A stretch of DNA of 8,889 nt from Oscillospiraceae bacterium (lineage in GTDB: Bacteria; Bacillota; Clostridia; Oscillospirales; Ruminococcaceae), in the NCBI GenBank assembly GCA_017483405.1, contig JAFUWP010000314.1, positions 1 through 8,889 of the forward strand. The letters are read 5' to 3'. The notes beneath the pieces were generated by a model. The model was given only the letters and a program-made list of their open reading frames with translations. It did no database searches and was not told the DNA's origin. Shown here piece by piece: positions 1 to 7,299 of the stretch (its first letter is position 1; every line of letters begins with the position of its first letter). Made by a program: the position numbers and the translations under genes.

Positions 1-84
1 AAAATTACAACAAGTATCTTCCGCAATACTGCCGATGCTATCGGCTATTATTTCAATAAAAATGATGAATCACAAAGGAGCTGA
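1..84 (+). CDS. C-terminal fragment of an unidentified protein (partial)
   Basis: Frame 1 is open from the first base to a TGA at 82-84 and encodes 27 residues, ending in YYFNKNDESQRS. The start lies outside the window, so the protein cannot be identified. Two things favour a real gene end: the following gene's ribosome binding site (AAGGAG, 75-80) lies inside its last codons, and the next ATG begins 5 bases after the stop, as in a tightly packed operon. Frame 2 is also open for some distance and runs past the next start, and frame 3 stops at 57-59, so the frame choice is a judgement. The tail has no feature of a known family. Confidence 0.45.
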   Translation, partial: KITTSIFRNTADAIGYYFNKNDESQRS

Positions 85-89
85 ACACC

Positions 90-557
90 ATGCCGGAAGA
101 AAACATTCCCTTAAAAGAAAGCCTGAAAATTTTCTGTAAAGAAATGCTGAAATTTGTTCTGATACTGGCTCTTATACTTCTGATTGGTGCAGGACTGCTG
201 TTTCTTTTATTTCTCTGGTCTATGAGCGGAACACATTATGAACATTTTGGAAAATCCACAACAGAAGAAATGGAAAATACGTTTCAGATTACAGTCAATG
301 ATAATATCCATCTTGATGAATATCGTGCTTTTGAATGCTATGATAATAATCAGGAACTAGACCTTCATGCCCAGAATCTGGAACGCTTCATGCAGGAAAA
401 TATTGATAGGAATGCCGTTACCAATCTGGAAGAAGAAAAACTTTCCGGCAGTAATTATGATAAAAAAATTACTTTTGATTATCATGAAAATATTCATATC
501 TGGATTTATCATACAATTGCGGAGGATAACTGTGAAGTATCACTGTGGATTGATTAA
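90..557 (+). CDS. Small single-pass membrane protein of unknown function (155 aa)
   Basis: I do not recognise this protein. It has a short charged cytoplasmic N-terminus (residues 1-20), one strongly hydrophobic segment at about 21-44 that could be a membrane anchor, and an acidic soluble part (about 45-155) with several aromatic residues near the C-terminus. No lipobox or catalytic motif is visible. Translation from ATG 90 is supported by AAGGAG at 75-80 with 9 bases of spacing. It follows the upstream partial gene by 5 bases, so the two are probably cotranscribed. The next gene has its own strong promoter directly after this stop, and no terminator separates them, so some read-through into the topoisomerase gene is likely. 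Coding status is fairly sure; function is unknown. Confidence 0.75.
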   Translation: MPEENIPLKESLKIFCKEMLKFVLILALILLIGAGLLFLLFLWSMSGTHYEHFGKSTTEEMENTFQITVNDNIHLDEYRAFECYDNNQELDLHAQNLERFMQENIDRNAVTNLEEEKLSGSNYDKKITFDYHENIHIWIYHTIAEDNCEVSLWID

Positions 558-568
558 CTGAATTGCGC

Positions 569-597
569 TTGACAAATTCTTTTAAATATGCTAAGAT
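569..597 (+). promoter_or_regulatory. Sigma-A-type promoter of the topoisomerase operon
   Basis: The -35 box TTGACA (569-574) is a perfect consensus. It is separated by 17 bases from TAAGAT (592-597), which is preceded by TG at 589-590, an extended -10 (TGCTAAGAT). Transcription should start near 604, giving a leader of about 33 nt before the ATG at 637. The promoter begins 12 bases after the stop of the preceding gene. No operator-like dyad is visible, which suggests steady expression. Confidence 0.85.
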
Positions 598-636
598 AAT
601 AAAGTCACAAAAAATTATGAAAGAAAGGGATTATTC

Positions 637-2874
637 ATGGCAAGAAAAAAAGCAGCTCCGTCCGCAAGACCAAAGCCCATGCTCGATGCATGGTTCGAGA
701 ATGCCGGCATCACGCAGGAGGAAGAAATTACCGATACGCTCGAAAAGAATTATCTTCCCTACGCGATGAGCGTTATCATCTCCAGAGCACTGCCGGAAAT
801 CGATGGTTTCAAGCCATCGCACAGAAAGTTATTATATACAATGTATAAAATGGGACTTCTCAGCGGCGCAAGAACCAAATCTGCAAATGTCGTCGGTCAA
901 ACCATGCGCCTGAATCCGCACGGCGACCAAGCCATTTACGAAACAATGGTTCGACTGACCCGCGCAAATGAATGCCTTCTGCATCCGTATGTCGATTCCA
1001 AAGGCAACTTCGGAAAGCATTATTCCAGAGATATGGCCTTTGCGGCATCCAGATATACAGAAGTCAAGCTGTCGCCTATCTGCGAGGCTCTGTTCAGTGA
1101 AATCGACAAGGAAACTGTTGATTTCATCCCGAATTATGATAATACCATGCTCGAACCGTCCTTACTTCCGGCGACATTCCCGTCAATTCTGGTCAATGCG
1201 AATATGGGTATTGCGGTATCTATGGCGAGCAATATCTGTCCGTTCAATCTGGCGGAACTTTGCGAAACCTGTATCGAATTAATCAAGAATCCGGAACATG
1301 ATATTCTTTCGACTCTGAAAGGGCCTGACTTCCCCAGCGGTGGTTTTCTGCTCTATGATGAAGCCGAACTCCGAAAGGTTTACGAAACCGGCAGAGGCAG
1401 TCTGAAACTCCGCTCGAAATGGAATTATGACAAGGCCGCCGGATGCATCGAAGTGACGGAAATCCCCTATACGACAACGCTCGAAGCGATTAAGGATAAA
1501 ATTACCGAACTCAGTAAAGCCGGAAAACTCAGGGAAGTCACCTACGCCCGTGATGAAATTGATGTCAACGGTTTCCGACTTGCAATTGACATCAAGCGGA
1601 ATACTGACCCTGAAAAGCTGATGCAGAAATTATTCCGGATGACTCCGCTTCAGGATAGTTTCGGCTGTAACTTTAACATCTTAATCGGGAACACTCCGAA
1701 AGTCATGGGCATTCGCGAAATTCTCGAAAAATGGACGGCATTCCGTCATGAATGTGTCAAACGGCGCGTTTCATTCGATTTGGAGAAGAAAAAAGAAAGA
1801 CTGCATCTTCTGCTCGGCCTGAAAAAAATTCTGCTCGATATTGATAAAGCTATCGCAATTATCAGGGAAACCGCCAAAGAAACGCAGGTTATTGAAAACC
1901 TGATGCAGGGTTTCGAGCTGGATGAAATTCAGGCGGAATATGTTGCTGAAATCAAGCTCCGCCATCTGAATCGGGAATATATCCTGAACAAGATTTCCGA
2001 TGTGGATAAGCTCAAAGATGAAATCGCCGATATGGAAGATATTCTTGCCAATCCGGACAGAATCAAAAAGATTATCATCAGGGAGCTGAAAGACACGGCG
2101 AAGAAATACGGTCAGCCCAGAAAGACCATGTTCTGCTATGTCAGCGAAGCCGATGAAGCACCTGTTGAAGATGATGCACCGGATTATCCTGTACATCTGT
2201 TTCTCACAAAGGAAGGCTATTTCAAGAAGATTACGCCTCTTTCCCTGCGCATGAGCGGTGAACAGAAAGTCAAAGAGGGTGACTGCATCATTCAGCAGAC
2301 CGAAGCTACCAATAAGACAGAATTATTATTCTTCACGAACAAAGCGCAAGTCTATAAAGTCCGTGCGAACACGTTCGAGGACGGAAAAGCCAGTCTGTTA
2401 GGCGATTACATTCCGGTGAAGCTCGGATTCGAGGAAGATGAAAAAATCATCGGCATGACAGCTACCACAGATTATGCCGGAAAGTTATTGTTCATCTTTG
2501 AAAACGGCAAAATCTCGAAGATTCCGCTTTCGGCCTACATGACCAAAACCAACCGCAAAAAGCTGACAGCGGCATTCTCGGACAAGTCCCCCGTTCTGAC
2601 GATGCTGTATCTGACGGAAGATACTGATATTCTGCTCCGTTCGGATGCAAATAAAACTATTCTTATCAATACGGAACTCATCACGGAAAAATCCACCAGA
2701 AGTTCACAGGGAATTCAGGTGATGACGCTCCGCACCAGACAGAATGTGATTTCTGCGGAAATTCCGACTCCGGAACGTATTCCGCATCTGGAAAAGTATC
2801 GTGTGCAAAACATTCCGGCCATCGGAAAGGCTGGGAAAAATCTGGAAGAAGCAAACCAGATGTCATTAATTTAA
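637..2874 (+). CDS. Type IIA DNA topoisomerase subunit A, topoisomerase IV (ParC)-like
   Basis: This is the DNA breakage-reunion subunit of a type II topoisomerase. With an ATPase B subunit, not in this window, it passes one duplex through another to remove supercoils or catenanes. Visible signatures are the NYLPYAMSVIISRALPEIDG start of the breakage domain (38-57), FKPSHRK (58-64), the NPHGDQAIYE segment (93-102) of the quinolone-determining region, and AASRYTE (136-142) with catalytic Tyr140 and preceding Arg139. A helical coiled-coil-rich region spans about 370-500, and a beta-pinwheel-like C-terminal domain runs from about 518 to the end. The canonical GyrA box (QRRGGKG) is not seen, which argues for a topoisomerase IV-like or divergent paralogue rather than true gyrase. 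At 745 aa it is shorter than typical GyrA (800-880). The start is supported by AAAGGGA at 624-630. Gln98 and Glu102 sit where E. coli GyrA has Ser83 and Asp87. Confidence 0.93.
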   Translation: MARKKAAPSARPKPMLDAWFENAGITQEEEITDTLEKNYLPYAMSVIISRALPEIDGFKPSHRKLLYTMYKMGLLSGARTKSANVVGQTMRLNPHGDQAIYETMVRLTRANECLLHPYVDSKGNFGKHYSRDMAFAASRYTEVKLSPICEALFSEIDKETVDFIPNYDNTMLEPSLLPATFPSILVNANMGIAVSMASNICPFNLAELCETCIELIKNPEHDILSTLKGPDFPSGGFLLYDEAELRKVYETGRGSLKLRSKWNYDKAAGCIEVTEIPYTTTLEAIKDKITELSKAGKLREVTYARDEIDVNGFRLAIDIKRNTDPEKLMQKLFRMTPLQDSFGCNFNILIGNTPKVMGIREILEKWTAFRHECVKRRVSFDLEKKKERLHLLLGLKKILLDIDKAIAIIRETAKETQVIENLMQGFELDEIQAEYVAEIKLRHLNREYILNKISDVDKLKDEIADMEDILANPDRIKKIIIRELKDTAKKYGQPRKTMFCYVSEADEAPVEDDAPDYPVHLFLTKEGYFKKITPLSLRMSGEQKVKEGDCIIQQTEATNKTELLFFTNKAQVYKVRANTFEDGKASLLGDYIPVKLGFEEDEKIIGMTATTDYAGKLLFIFENGKISKIPLSAYMTKTNRKKLTAAFSDKSPVLTMLYLTEDTDILLRSDANKTILINTELITEKSTRSSQGIQVMTLRTRQNVISAEIPTPERIPHLEKYRVQNIPAIGKAGKNLEEANQMSLI

Positions 2875-2899
2875 CAATGCAGTCCGGAGGGAGAAGCTT

Positions 2900-3454
2900 A
2901 TGTTTATGCTCATTATTCTGCTGGAAGTTGTTCTGATTGGTTTCACAATTGATAAGACTTCTCCCGTCCGCCCGTCTCCGGAGGAAAAAAAGAAAAGCCG
3001 GAATATCCGCATCGGTGTGCTGACATTCCTGCTGACAGCCGGCGGATATACTTTATATCTGGTATACCGCTTTCAGGCGAAAAGCTTTATTCCTGCGGCA
3101 GATTCCAATGCAAAGCAAATCTGCAATGCATTTCAAAAAGGCGTTGTTCTGCTGAAAGAAGAAAATCTTCTGCCGGAAGAACAGCCTGAAATCATCATGG
3201 GAGATTTTGCGCATCAGCCGAAAGAAACTACTCCGGAATATTATATAAATCAATATATTCATGCCGATAATGGTTTCTATGTCATTGTCCTGAAAGCAAA
3301 CTGGAATGTTGATTATGTCCTCTGGTCAAAAACGGAAATCACTCCGGATGAAATTCATCCCGTCACCGAAAGCGAACAAAAAGAAATTCTCAACAATTTC
3401 TGGATTCCCGATAATACACTAATCGGCTGTTATCAGTATACAGAACAGAGGTGA
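2900..3454 (+). CDS. Membrane protein of unknown function (184 aa) downstream of the topoisomerase gene
   Basis: The family is not recognised. Residues 1-16 and about 37-57 are hydrophobic and probably form two membrane segments, joined by a short positively charged loop (EEKKKSR, 28-34). The remaining roughly 125 residues look like a compact soluble domain with several Trp and Tyr residues near the end. By the positive-inside tendency the basic loop would be cytoplasmic and the C-terminal domain extracytoplasmic. The ATG at 2900 has GGAGGG (2886-2891) as ribosome binding site. The gap to the topoisomerase stop is 25 bases with no terminator or promoter seen, so cotranscription is likely. A functional link to the topoisomerase is not implied by sequence. 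Confidence 0.8.
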   Translation: MFMLIILLEVVLIGFTIDKTSPVRPSPEEKKKSRNIRIGVLTFLLTAGGYTLYLVYRFQAKSFIPAADSNAKQICNAFQKGVVLLKEENLLPEEQPEIIMGDFAHQPKETTPEYYINQYIHADNGFYVIVLKANWNVDYVLWSKTEITPDEIHPVTESEQKEILNNFWIPDNTLIGCYQYTEQR

Positions 3455-3458
3455 CATC

Positions 3459-3665
3459 ATGTTTTTCAGTTTCATATCCGTTCTGATAGAAATTATGATT
3501 GTCACTTTCCTGCTGGGAATGCTGATTCTCCTGCTCCGTCCGAATCGCAGATGCACTCCGGTTCAAATCCGGCTGAAACGAATTTTCCGCCGTGGAATGC
3601 TTGCTTTTATTGCGATTGCTTTTCTGTATGGATTCATCACGATTTATTTTGAACTTCGCCGATAA
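3459..3665 (+). CDS. Small two-segment membrane protein (68 aa)
   Basis: A very small, basic, hydrophobic protein with predicted membrane segments at about 5-26 and 46-64, separated by an Arg-rich loop (RPNRRC near 27-32, KRIFRR near 40-45) that should face the cytoplasm. No family is recognised. Its ribosome binding site AGAGGTGA (3447-3454) overlaps the TGA stop of the preceding gene, and the ATG lies 4 bases after that stop, which suggests translational coupling. It is the last gene of the operon; the terminator stem begins 5 bases after its stop. Its general layout resembles the N-terminal part of the preceding protein, so the pair could be distantly related, but no clear alignment is visible. 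Confidence 0.7.
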   Translation: MFFSFISVLIEIMIVTFLLGMLILLLRPNRRCTPVQIRLKRIFRRGMLAFIAIAFLYGFITIYFELRR

Positions 3666-3702
3666 AAAAACCGCCTGTCAGCCGACAGGCGGTAAATTTT
3701 TT
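3664..3702. terminator. Bidirectional intrinsic terminator between converging operons
   Basis: A perfect 9-bp GC-rich stem, CCGCCTGTC (3671-3679) with GACAGGCGG (3684-3692), is closed by the loop AGCC. It is followed on the plus strand by T6 (3697-3702). On the minus strand it is followed directly by T7, the complement of 3664-3670. It can therefore end both the topoisomerase operon and the sugar-importer operon, whose stop is at 3740. Confidence 0.92.
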
Positions 3703-3718
3703 AGATGTTCTGCATTCC

Positions 3719-3746
3719 GGAAATAATTCCCTGAAAGAATTATTCC
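3719..3746 (-). repeat. AT-rich inverted repeat over the stop codon of the last permease gene
   Basis: The arms GGAAATAATTC (3719-3729) and GAATTATTCC (3737-3746) pair with one bulged base around a 7-nt loop. The TAA stop of the permease gene lies inside the right arm. The structure precedes the strong terminator by about 27 bases on the minus strand. It may help protect the 3' end of the transcript, or may be chance in AT-rich sequence. Confidence 0.4.
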
Positions 3747-4669
3747 TTAACGCCGCCCAGTGCTACACCAGCAATGATGAACTTGGACAGAATGAAGTAT
3801 ACAACAACAATCGGCAGAATGGACAGTGTAACGCAGAGATAGTTTACACCGTTATCAATATTCTTATCGAATGCGAGTACCTTAGATACCATAATCGGTA
3901 CAGTGGAATAATCCGCATTTTTCAGAATCATGTTCTGAGTATAGTAGTTGTTCCAGTTGGAAACGAATGCGAAAATTGCCTGTACTGCGATAGCCGGTTT
4001 CATCATGGGAATAGCGATGGTAACAAATGTACGGAATTCGGTACAGCCGTCAATTCTGGCGGCTTCTACGATTTCCAGCGGGAAACTCGACTTCATGTAG
4101 GATACCATGAAGAAGATAACTGCCGGAGCGGCAATTGCCGGAACAATCAGCGGAATGAAGCTGTTAATCAGTTTCAGAGAGTACATGAATCTTACGAAAC
4201 CTGCGGAAGATACCTGTACCGGAATCATCATAACGCCGATGATGAATGTGTATGCGGCACTGTTGAGCTTGAATTCATAAACTGTCAGGCCATAAGCGGT
4301 CATGGCAGAGAAGAATACGGTCAGCAGTGTGGAGCAGCCTGCAATAATCAAGCTGTTCAGATAGCCCTTGCCAACACTGAATGTAGAAGAATACTGCGCT
4401 GCAACACGCTTTGCGGTCTTGCTGGCATCGGCCGGCAGATTGTTCATCAGTGTTTTCAGGTTGTCGCCCAGATGCGTACCGAAGAAGAATCGGGACGGAT
4501 TCTGCGCGAGGTCGTTGCTGGAATGTGTCGAATTGACAATCAGGATATAAATCGGCACTAAGCAGATTAATGTCAGGATAATGCACACAACGAGAATGGC
4601 AATCGATTTTGCCATAATTTTCTTATGGTAATCGTCTTTCACTTCGCCGTACTGACTTTTTGTACTCAT
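3740..4669 (-). CDS. Carbohydrate ABC transporter permease, MalG type
   Basis: An inner-membrane permease of a CUT1-type sugar importer, which forms the translocation channel together with the MalF-type partner encoded just upstream. Hydrophobic segments occur at about 21-46, 103-130, 138-158, 170-192, 224-238 and 277-305, matching the six-helix MalG plan. The cytoplasmic EAA loop that docks with the ATPase is present as EAARIDG at 202-208, ending with I-x-I-P (218-221). The C-terminus, GGVKE, resembles the conserved end of MalG proteins. At 309 aa the length is slightly above the usual 270-300, because of a loop at about 50-100 before the second segment. The ATG overlaps the stop of the MalF-type gene by 4 bases (ATGA), indicating translational coupling. 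AGGAGG (complement of 4679-4684) lies 9 bases ahead. The sugar transported is unknown. Confidence 0.95.
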   Translation of the reverse strand: MSTKSQYGEVKDDYHKKIMAKSIAILVVCIILTLICLVPIYILIVNSTHSSNDLAQNPSRFFFGTHLGDNLKTLMNNLPADASKTAKRVAAQYSSTFSVGKGYLNSLIIAGCSTLLTVFFSAMTAYGLTVYEFKLNSAAYTFIIGVMMIPVQVSSAGFVRFMYSLKLINSFIPLIVPAIAAPAVIFFMVSYMKSSFPLEIVEAARIDGCTEFRTFVTIAIPMMKPAIAVQAIFAFVSNWNNYYTQNMILKNADYSTVPIMVSKVLAFDKNIDNGVNYLCVTLSILPIVVVYFILSKFIIAGVALGGVKE

Positions 4670-5700
4670 ATAGACAGACCTCCTTGCTTCATTTTGGCTT
4701 TCATTTGTTTTTCAGCCTTTTTGCGCTGTTTCTTCTTGGCGATAGCATCCTTGTCGCGGTTCATGTAGAATGTGATAGAACCTAAAACGGCTGTAATCGC
4801 GAAGATGATAATGGAGGCCGCACCGGCAAAGCCGTAACTTGCCTGGTCAACTGTACCCTTGTTGAAGTTATAGTAGATATAAACTGCAACAGTTTCCAGC
4901 TGCTTGGAGAAGTTTGCACCGTTGTGATACAGATACGGCAGGTCGAACATCTGGAGACCACCAATCATGGAAGTAACGAGTGTGTAAACCATGATGGGCT
5001 GGAGCAGAGGAAGTGTAATCTTGAAGAACTGCTGGGTAGAGTTTGCACCGTCAATATCAGCAGCTTCAAACAGGGAAGGACTGATACCCATGATACCGGA
5101 CATCAGCATAATCATGGTGTTACCGAACCACAGCCATGTCTGAATGAACATTACCATAACTTTGGAGGCGGTAGGACCTGCCACGAACTGAATCGGGTCA
5201 GATTCTGCGATGAATCCCAGCTTCATGAGCGTAGAGTTTACGAAGTAATACTTGGAGTCACCGAACAGGTTAACATACAGAGCGGCTACAGAAGCAGCAG
5301 TGATGATGTTCGGCATGTACATTACAATCTTGAAAAAGCCCTTGCCAGGGAGTTTTACCTTTGCATCGGTAAACCATACAGCCAGCAGCAGAGAAAGAAG
5401 AATCTGCGGAATAAAGTTACCGAACCAGAGTACGAATGTGTTACCGAGCGCACGAGCGAATTCTTCATGTACACCGGCAGCACCCTGCGAAGAACCTGTA
5501 CCAAACAGAATCTGCGAATAGTTGTCGAATCCGACCCATTCAGCATTGTTTGCTTGGTTGCCTTTGAATGATAAAATAAACGTATAAATCAGCGGCCAAA
5601 TCTGGAAAAAGCAATACACAAGGAAAAAAGGTGCAATAAACATATAACCATATTTAGCATAGCTGATGGACTTAATGCGGCTTTGAGCAGCAGACGCCAT
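4666..5700 (-). CDS. Carbohydrate ABC transporter permease, MalF type
   Basis: First permease subunit of the sugar importer. It has hydrophobic segments at about 18-45, 86-110, 122-147, 180-205, 234-250 and 290-313. The EAA loop is clear: EAADIDG (212-218) followed by I-x-L-P (228-231). The N-terminal segment sits in a sequence typical of the family (YGYMFIAPFF, 17-26). The C-terminal tail (about 316-344) is strongly basic, with Lys-rich stretches, and should lie in the cytoplasm. At 344 aa it is a little longer than common 290-310 aa members, partly due to that tail and an insert near 65-82. The ribosome binding site GAGGGTG is the complement of 5708-5714. It is separated from the upstream binding-protein gene by 114 bases that hold a strong hairpin. 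The next gene overlaps its stop by 4 bases. Confidence 0.95.
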   Translation of the reverse strand: MASAAQSRIKSISYAKYGYMFIAPFFLVYCFFQIWPLIYTFILSFKGNQANNAEWVGFDNYSQILFGTGSSQGAAGVHEEFARALGNTFVLWFGNFIPQILLSLLLAVWFTDAKVKLPGKGFFKIVMYMPNIITAASVAALYVNLFGDSKYYFVNSTLMKLGFIAESDPIQFVAGPTASKVMVMFIQTWLWFGNTMIMLMSGIMGISPSLFEAADIDGANSTQQFFKITLPLLQPIMVYTLVTSMIGGLQMFDLPYLYHNGANFSKQLETVAVYIYYNFNKGTVDQASYGFAGAASIIIFAITAVLGSITFYMNRDKDAIAKKKQRKKAEKQMKAKMKQGGLSI

Positions 5701-5740
5701 TAACTTTCACCCTCTCAATAGAATTATTAACAGATACGAC

Positions 5741-5781
5741 ATACTGCCTATGAGGGCACAGAATGCCCCCACAGGCTGTAT
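5741..5781 (-). promoter_or_regulatory. Strong hairpin between the binding-protein and permease genes
   Basis: Positions 5746-5758 and 5764-5776 form a continuous 13-bp stem around a 5-nt loop; in the minus-strand RNA two of the pairs are G-U. Four further pairs (5741-5744 with 5778-5781) extend it across one T-T mismatch. On the minus strand no T run follows, so it is not a complete terminator in the direction of the operon. Such hairpins after binding-protein genes are known to stabilise the upstream mRNA or partly stop transcription, giving more binding protein than permease. I infer that role here. On the plus strand a T7 run (5785-5791) lies 8 bases beyond the stem, which might stop antisense transcription. 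Confidence 0.7.
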
Positions 5782-5814
5782 ATATTTTTTTAAGAACTTA
5801 TTTCGTTTTCCAGA

Positions 5815-7266
5815 TTATGCAGTCAGGTCAGGGTTATCAGCCAGAGCCTGAGTTGTGAATGTGGAAATGATAGTATCTGTATCAGAATCGATGTTCTTCT
5901 TCAGAGTATCGAGGAAGGTGTCTTTCAGATTCTGGTCATACTTTGTGATAGAATCGCTCATCTTGATGCCGGCAGCAACTTCGCTCAGAACAGCGAACTG
6001 GTCCTGACCGCCGAGCAGCGGGTTGGAGTTAGAACCGTCAGCAACAATCTTGTCCATAGCAACCTTGTTGTTTGTGAAGTCGCCGGAGTACAGAGCATAT
6101 TCTTCCATGATAGAAGCGTCTGTTGTGAATGCCTTAACAAACTTGGAAGCTTCTGTAGCAGTGTTGCAGTTCGGGGATACGCAGAGCCAAGAACCGCCCC
6201 AGAAGAATTCCTGCGGACCTACAACGATGTTCCAGTTGCCGTCTGTACCGCCGTTCTGTTCCAGCTGAGCACCTTCACCGAGGCACCATGTGGAATAGAA
6301 GTAGCCCAGAGTTTCGCCCTGAAGACCTACGTTTGTCCAGTCTGTTGTCCACTGTTCTACGTTCGGATTTACATAGCCATTGTCTACATAACCCTTAATC
6401 ATGTCAGTGAATTCCTTAGCAACATCTGTCTGGATTGCAGTGCCGTTTACCCATGCAGCGTTCTTAGCTGTAGAGAATGCCTGCCACAGACCGCCGATAG
6501 TAGCTGCCATTGTAACCTTGCCTTCGGAAGCTGTCTTGAGTTCTTCAGCAGTTGCAGCGAACTTGTCCCAGTCAGAGATTTTAGCCTGCATGTCATCAGC
6601 AGAAGTTACACCCAGATACTGTTCAGCCAGTGTGGTGTTGTAAGCGTAACCGCCAGCAGCAGCCTGCCAAGATGCAGCCTTCAGAACGCCGTTGTTGTCT
6701 GTACCGATTTCAACAGTGTACTGATAAGCATCTGCATAGTCAGCAGTTGTGATGCCGAGGGATTCGAGAGGAGCAGACATGCTGTCATCATTGATGTAGT
6801 TCAGAATCCAGCCTGCTTCTGCAACGAACAGGTCAACGTCATCGCCGCTGTTCAGATAAGTTGCATACTGTGTGGATGCTTCGGAACCGTTACCGCCGCA
6901 CTGCTGATATATAACCTTTGCATCAGAATGGTTTGCATATACATCAAACATGTTCTGAAGGTCTGCGTCTGTCCAGCAAACGATTGTCAGAGTATCATCA
7001 GTATCGGGAAGGGATACGTTGCCGGCAGTCAGTTCGCCGGAAGCGTCGCCGCCTTCTGCTGTAGAAGCGTCGCCGCCTTCTGCTGCTGCGTCGCCGCCTT
7101 CTGCTGCTGCGTCGCCGCCTTCTGCTGCATTGTCAGCAGTGCTTGCTGTGTTGTTAGCAGCCGGTGTGCTTGTTGTAGATTCTGTGCCACCGCCGCAAGC
7201 TACGAATGCAGTAGATACAACTGCGATGGATGCCAGCAGTGCAAGTGTTCTTGTTAATTTGCTCAT
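5815..7266 (-). CDS. Carbohydrate ABC transporter substrate-binding lipoprotein
   Basis: Extracellular solute-binding protein that captures a sugar outside the membrane and delivers it to the MalF/MalG-type channel encoded downstream. Residues 1-23 form a lipoprotein signal peptide with basic N-terminus, hydrophobic core and a lipobox-like FVAC; Cys24 is the likely lipidated residue. Residues 25-83 are a flexible linker rich in Ala, Gly, Ser, Thr and Asp, including four AEGGDA repeats (48-75). The binding domain starts at about 90 (DDTLTIVCWTD) and runs to 483. It contains many Trp residues, as expected for sugar stacking, and the general style of the family-1 solute-binding proteins. The ATG at 7266 is preceded by AAGGAGG (complement of 7276-7282) with 9 bases of spacing. 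It lies 69 bases after the regulator gene, with a possible promoter of its own. The ligand cannot be assigned. Confidence 0.93.
   Translation of the reverse strand: MSKLTRTLALLASIAVVSTAFVACGGGTESTTSTPAANNTASTADNAAEGGDAAAEGGDAAAEGGDASTAEGGDASGELTAGNVSLPDTDDTLTIVCWTDADLQNMFDVYANHSDAKVIYQQCGGNGSEASTQYATYLNSGDDVDLFVAEAGWILNYINDDSMSAPLESLGITTADYADAYQYTVEIGTDNNGVLKAASWQAAAGGYAYNTTLAEQYLGVTSADDMQAKISDWDKFAATAEELKTASEGKVTMAATIGGLWQAFSTAKNAAWVNGTAIQTDVAKEFTDMIKGYVDNGYVNPNVEQWTTDWTNVGLQGETLGYFYSTWCLGEGAQLEQNGGTDGNWNIVVGPQEFFWGGSWLCVSPNCNTATEASKFVKAFTTDASIMEEYALYSGDFTNNKVAMDKIVADGSNSNPLLGGQDQFAVLSEVAAGIKMSDSITKYDQNLKDTFLDTLKKNIDSDTDTIISTFTTQALADNPDLTA
7043..7129 (-). repeat. Tandem repeat of about 21 bp in the lipoprotein linker
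   Basis: Four copies of a unit starting GCGTCGCCGCC (plus strand) begin at 7043, 7067, 7088 and 7109. The last two are separated by exactly 21 bp, and the first interval is 24 bp. All spacings are multiples of three, so the frame is kept. In the protein they encode the AEGGDA repeats that tether the binding domain to the membrane anchor. The near-identity at the DNA level makes copy-number change by slippage likely without loss of function. Confidence 0.9.
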
Positions 7267-7283
7267 TGGTATTTTCCTCCTTA

Positions 7284-7299
7284 AGATATATCTATTATA
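7284..7299 (-). promoter_or_regulatory. Possible promoter of the transporter genes with a dyad at the start site
   Basis: The minus strand carries a perfect TATAAT (complement of 7294-7299). The expected start would be near 7287, leaving a leader of about 21 nt that holds the ribosome binding site. Seventeen bases upstream only a weak -35 (CTTATT) is found, so the promoter would need help or be weak. The 10-bp palindrome AGATATATCT (7284-7293) covers the presumed start site, a position where a repressor could act. The transporter genes may also be read from the regulator's promoter. Confidence 0.45.

Noticed and set aside
1771..2196. 141-codon minus-strand open frame inside the topoisomerase gene
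   Set aside because: It lies wholly antisense to the conserved topoisomerase coding sequence and shows no domain or start signals.
4924..5571. Long plus-strand open frame (215 codons) opposite the MalF-type permease gene
   Set aside because: It is antisense to a clear permease with intact EAA motif, has a composition unlike a folded protein, and has no ribosome binding site or promoter that I can see.
7043..7129. Regular repeats considered as a CRISPR array
   Set aside because: The units are contiguous 21-bp coding repeats with no variable spacers and stay in frame within the lipoprotein gene.
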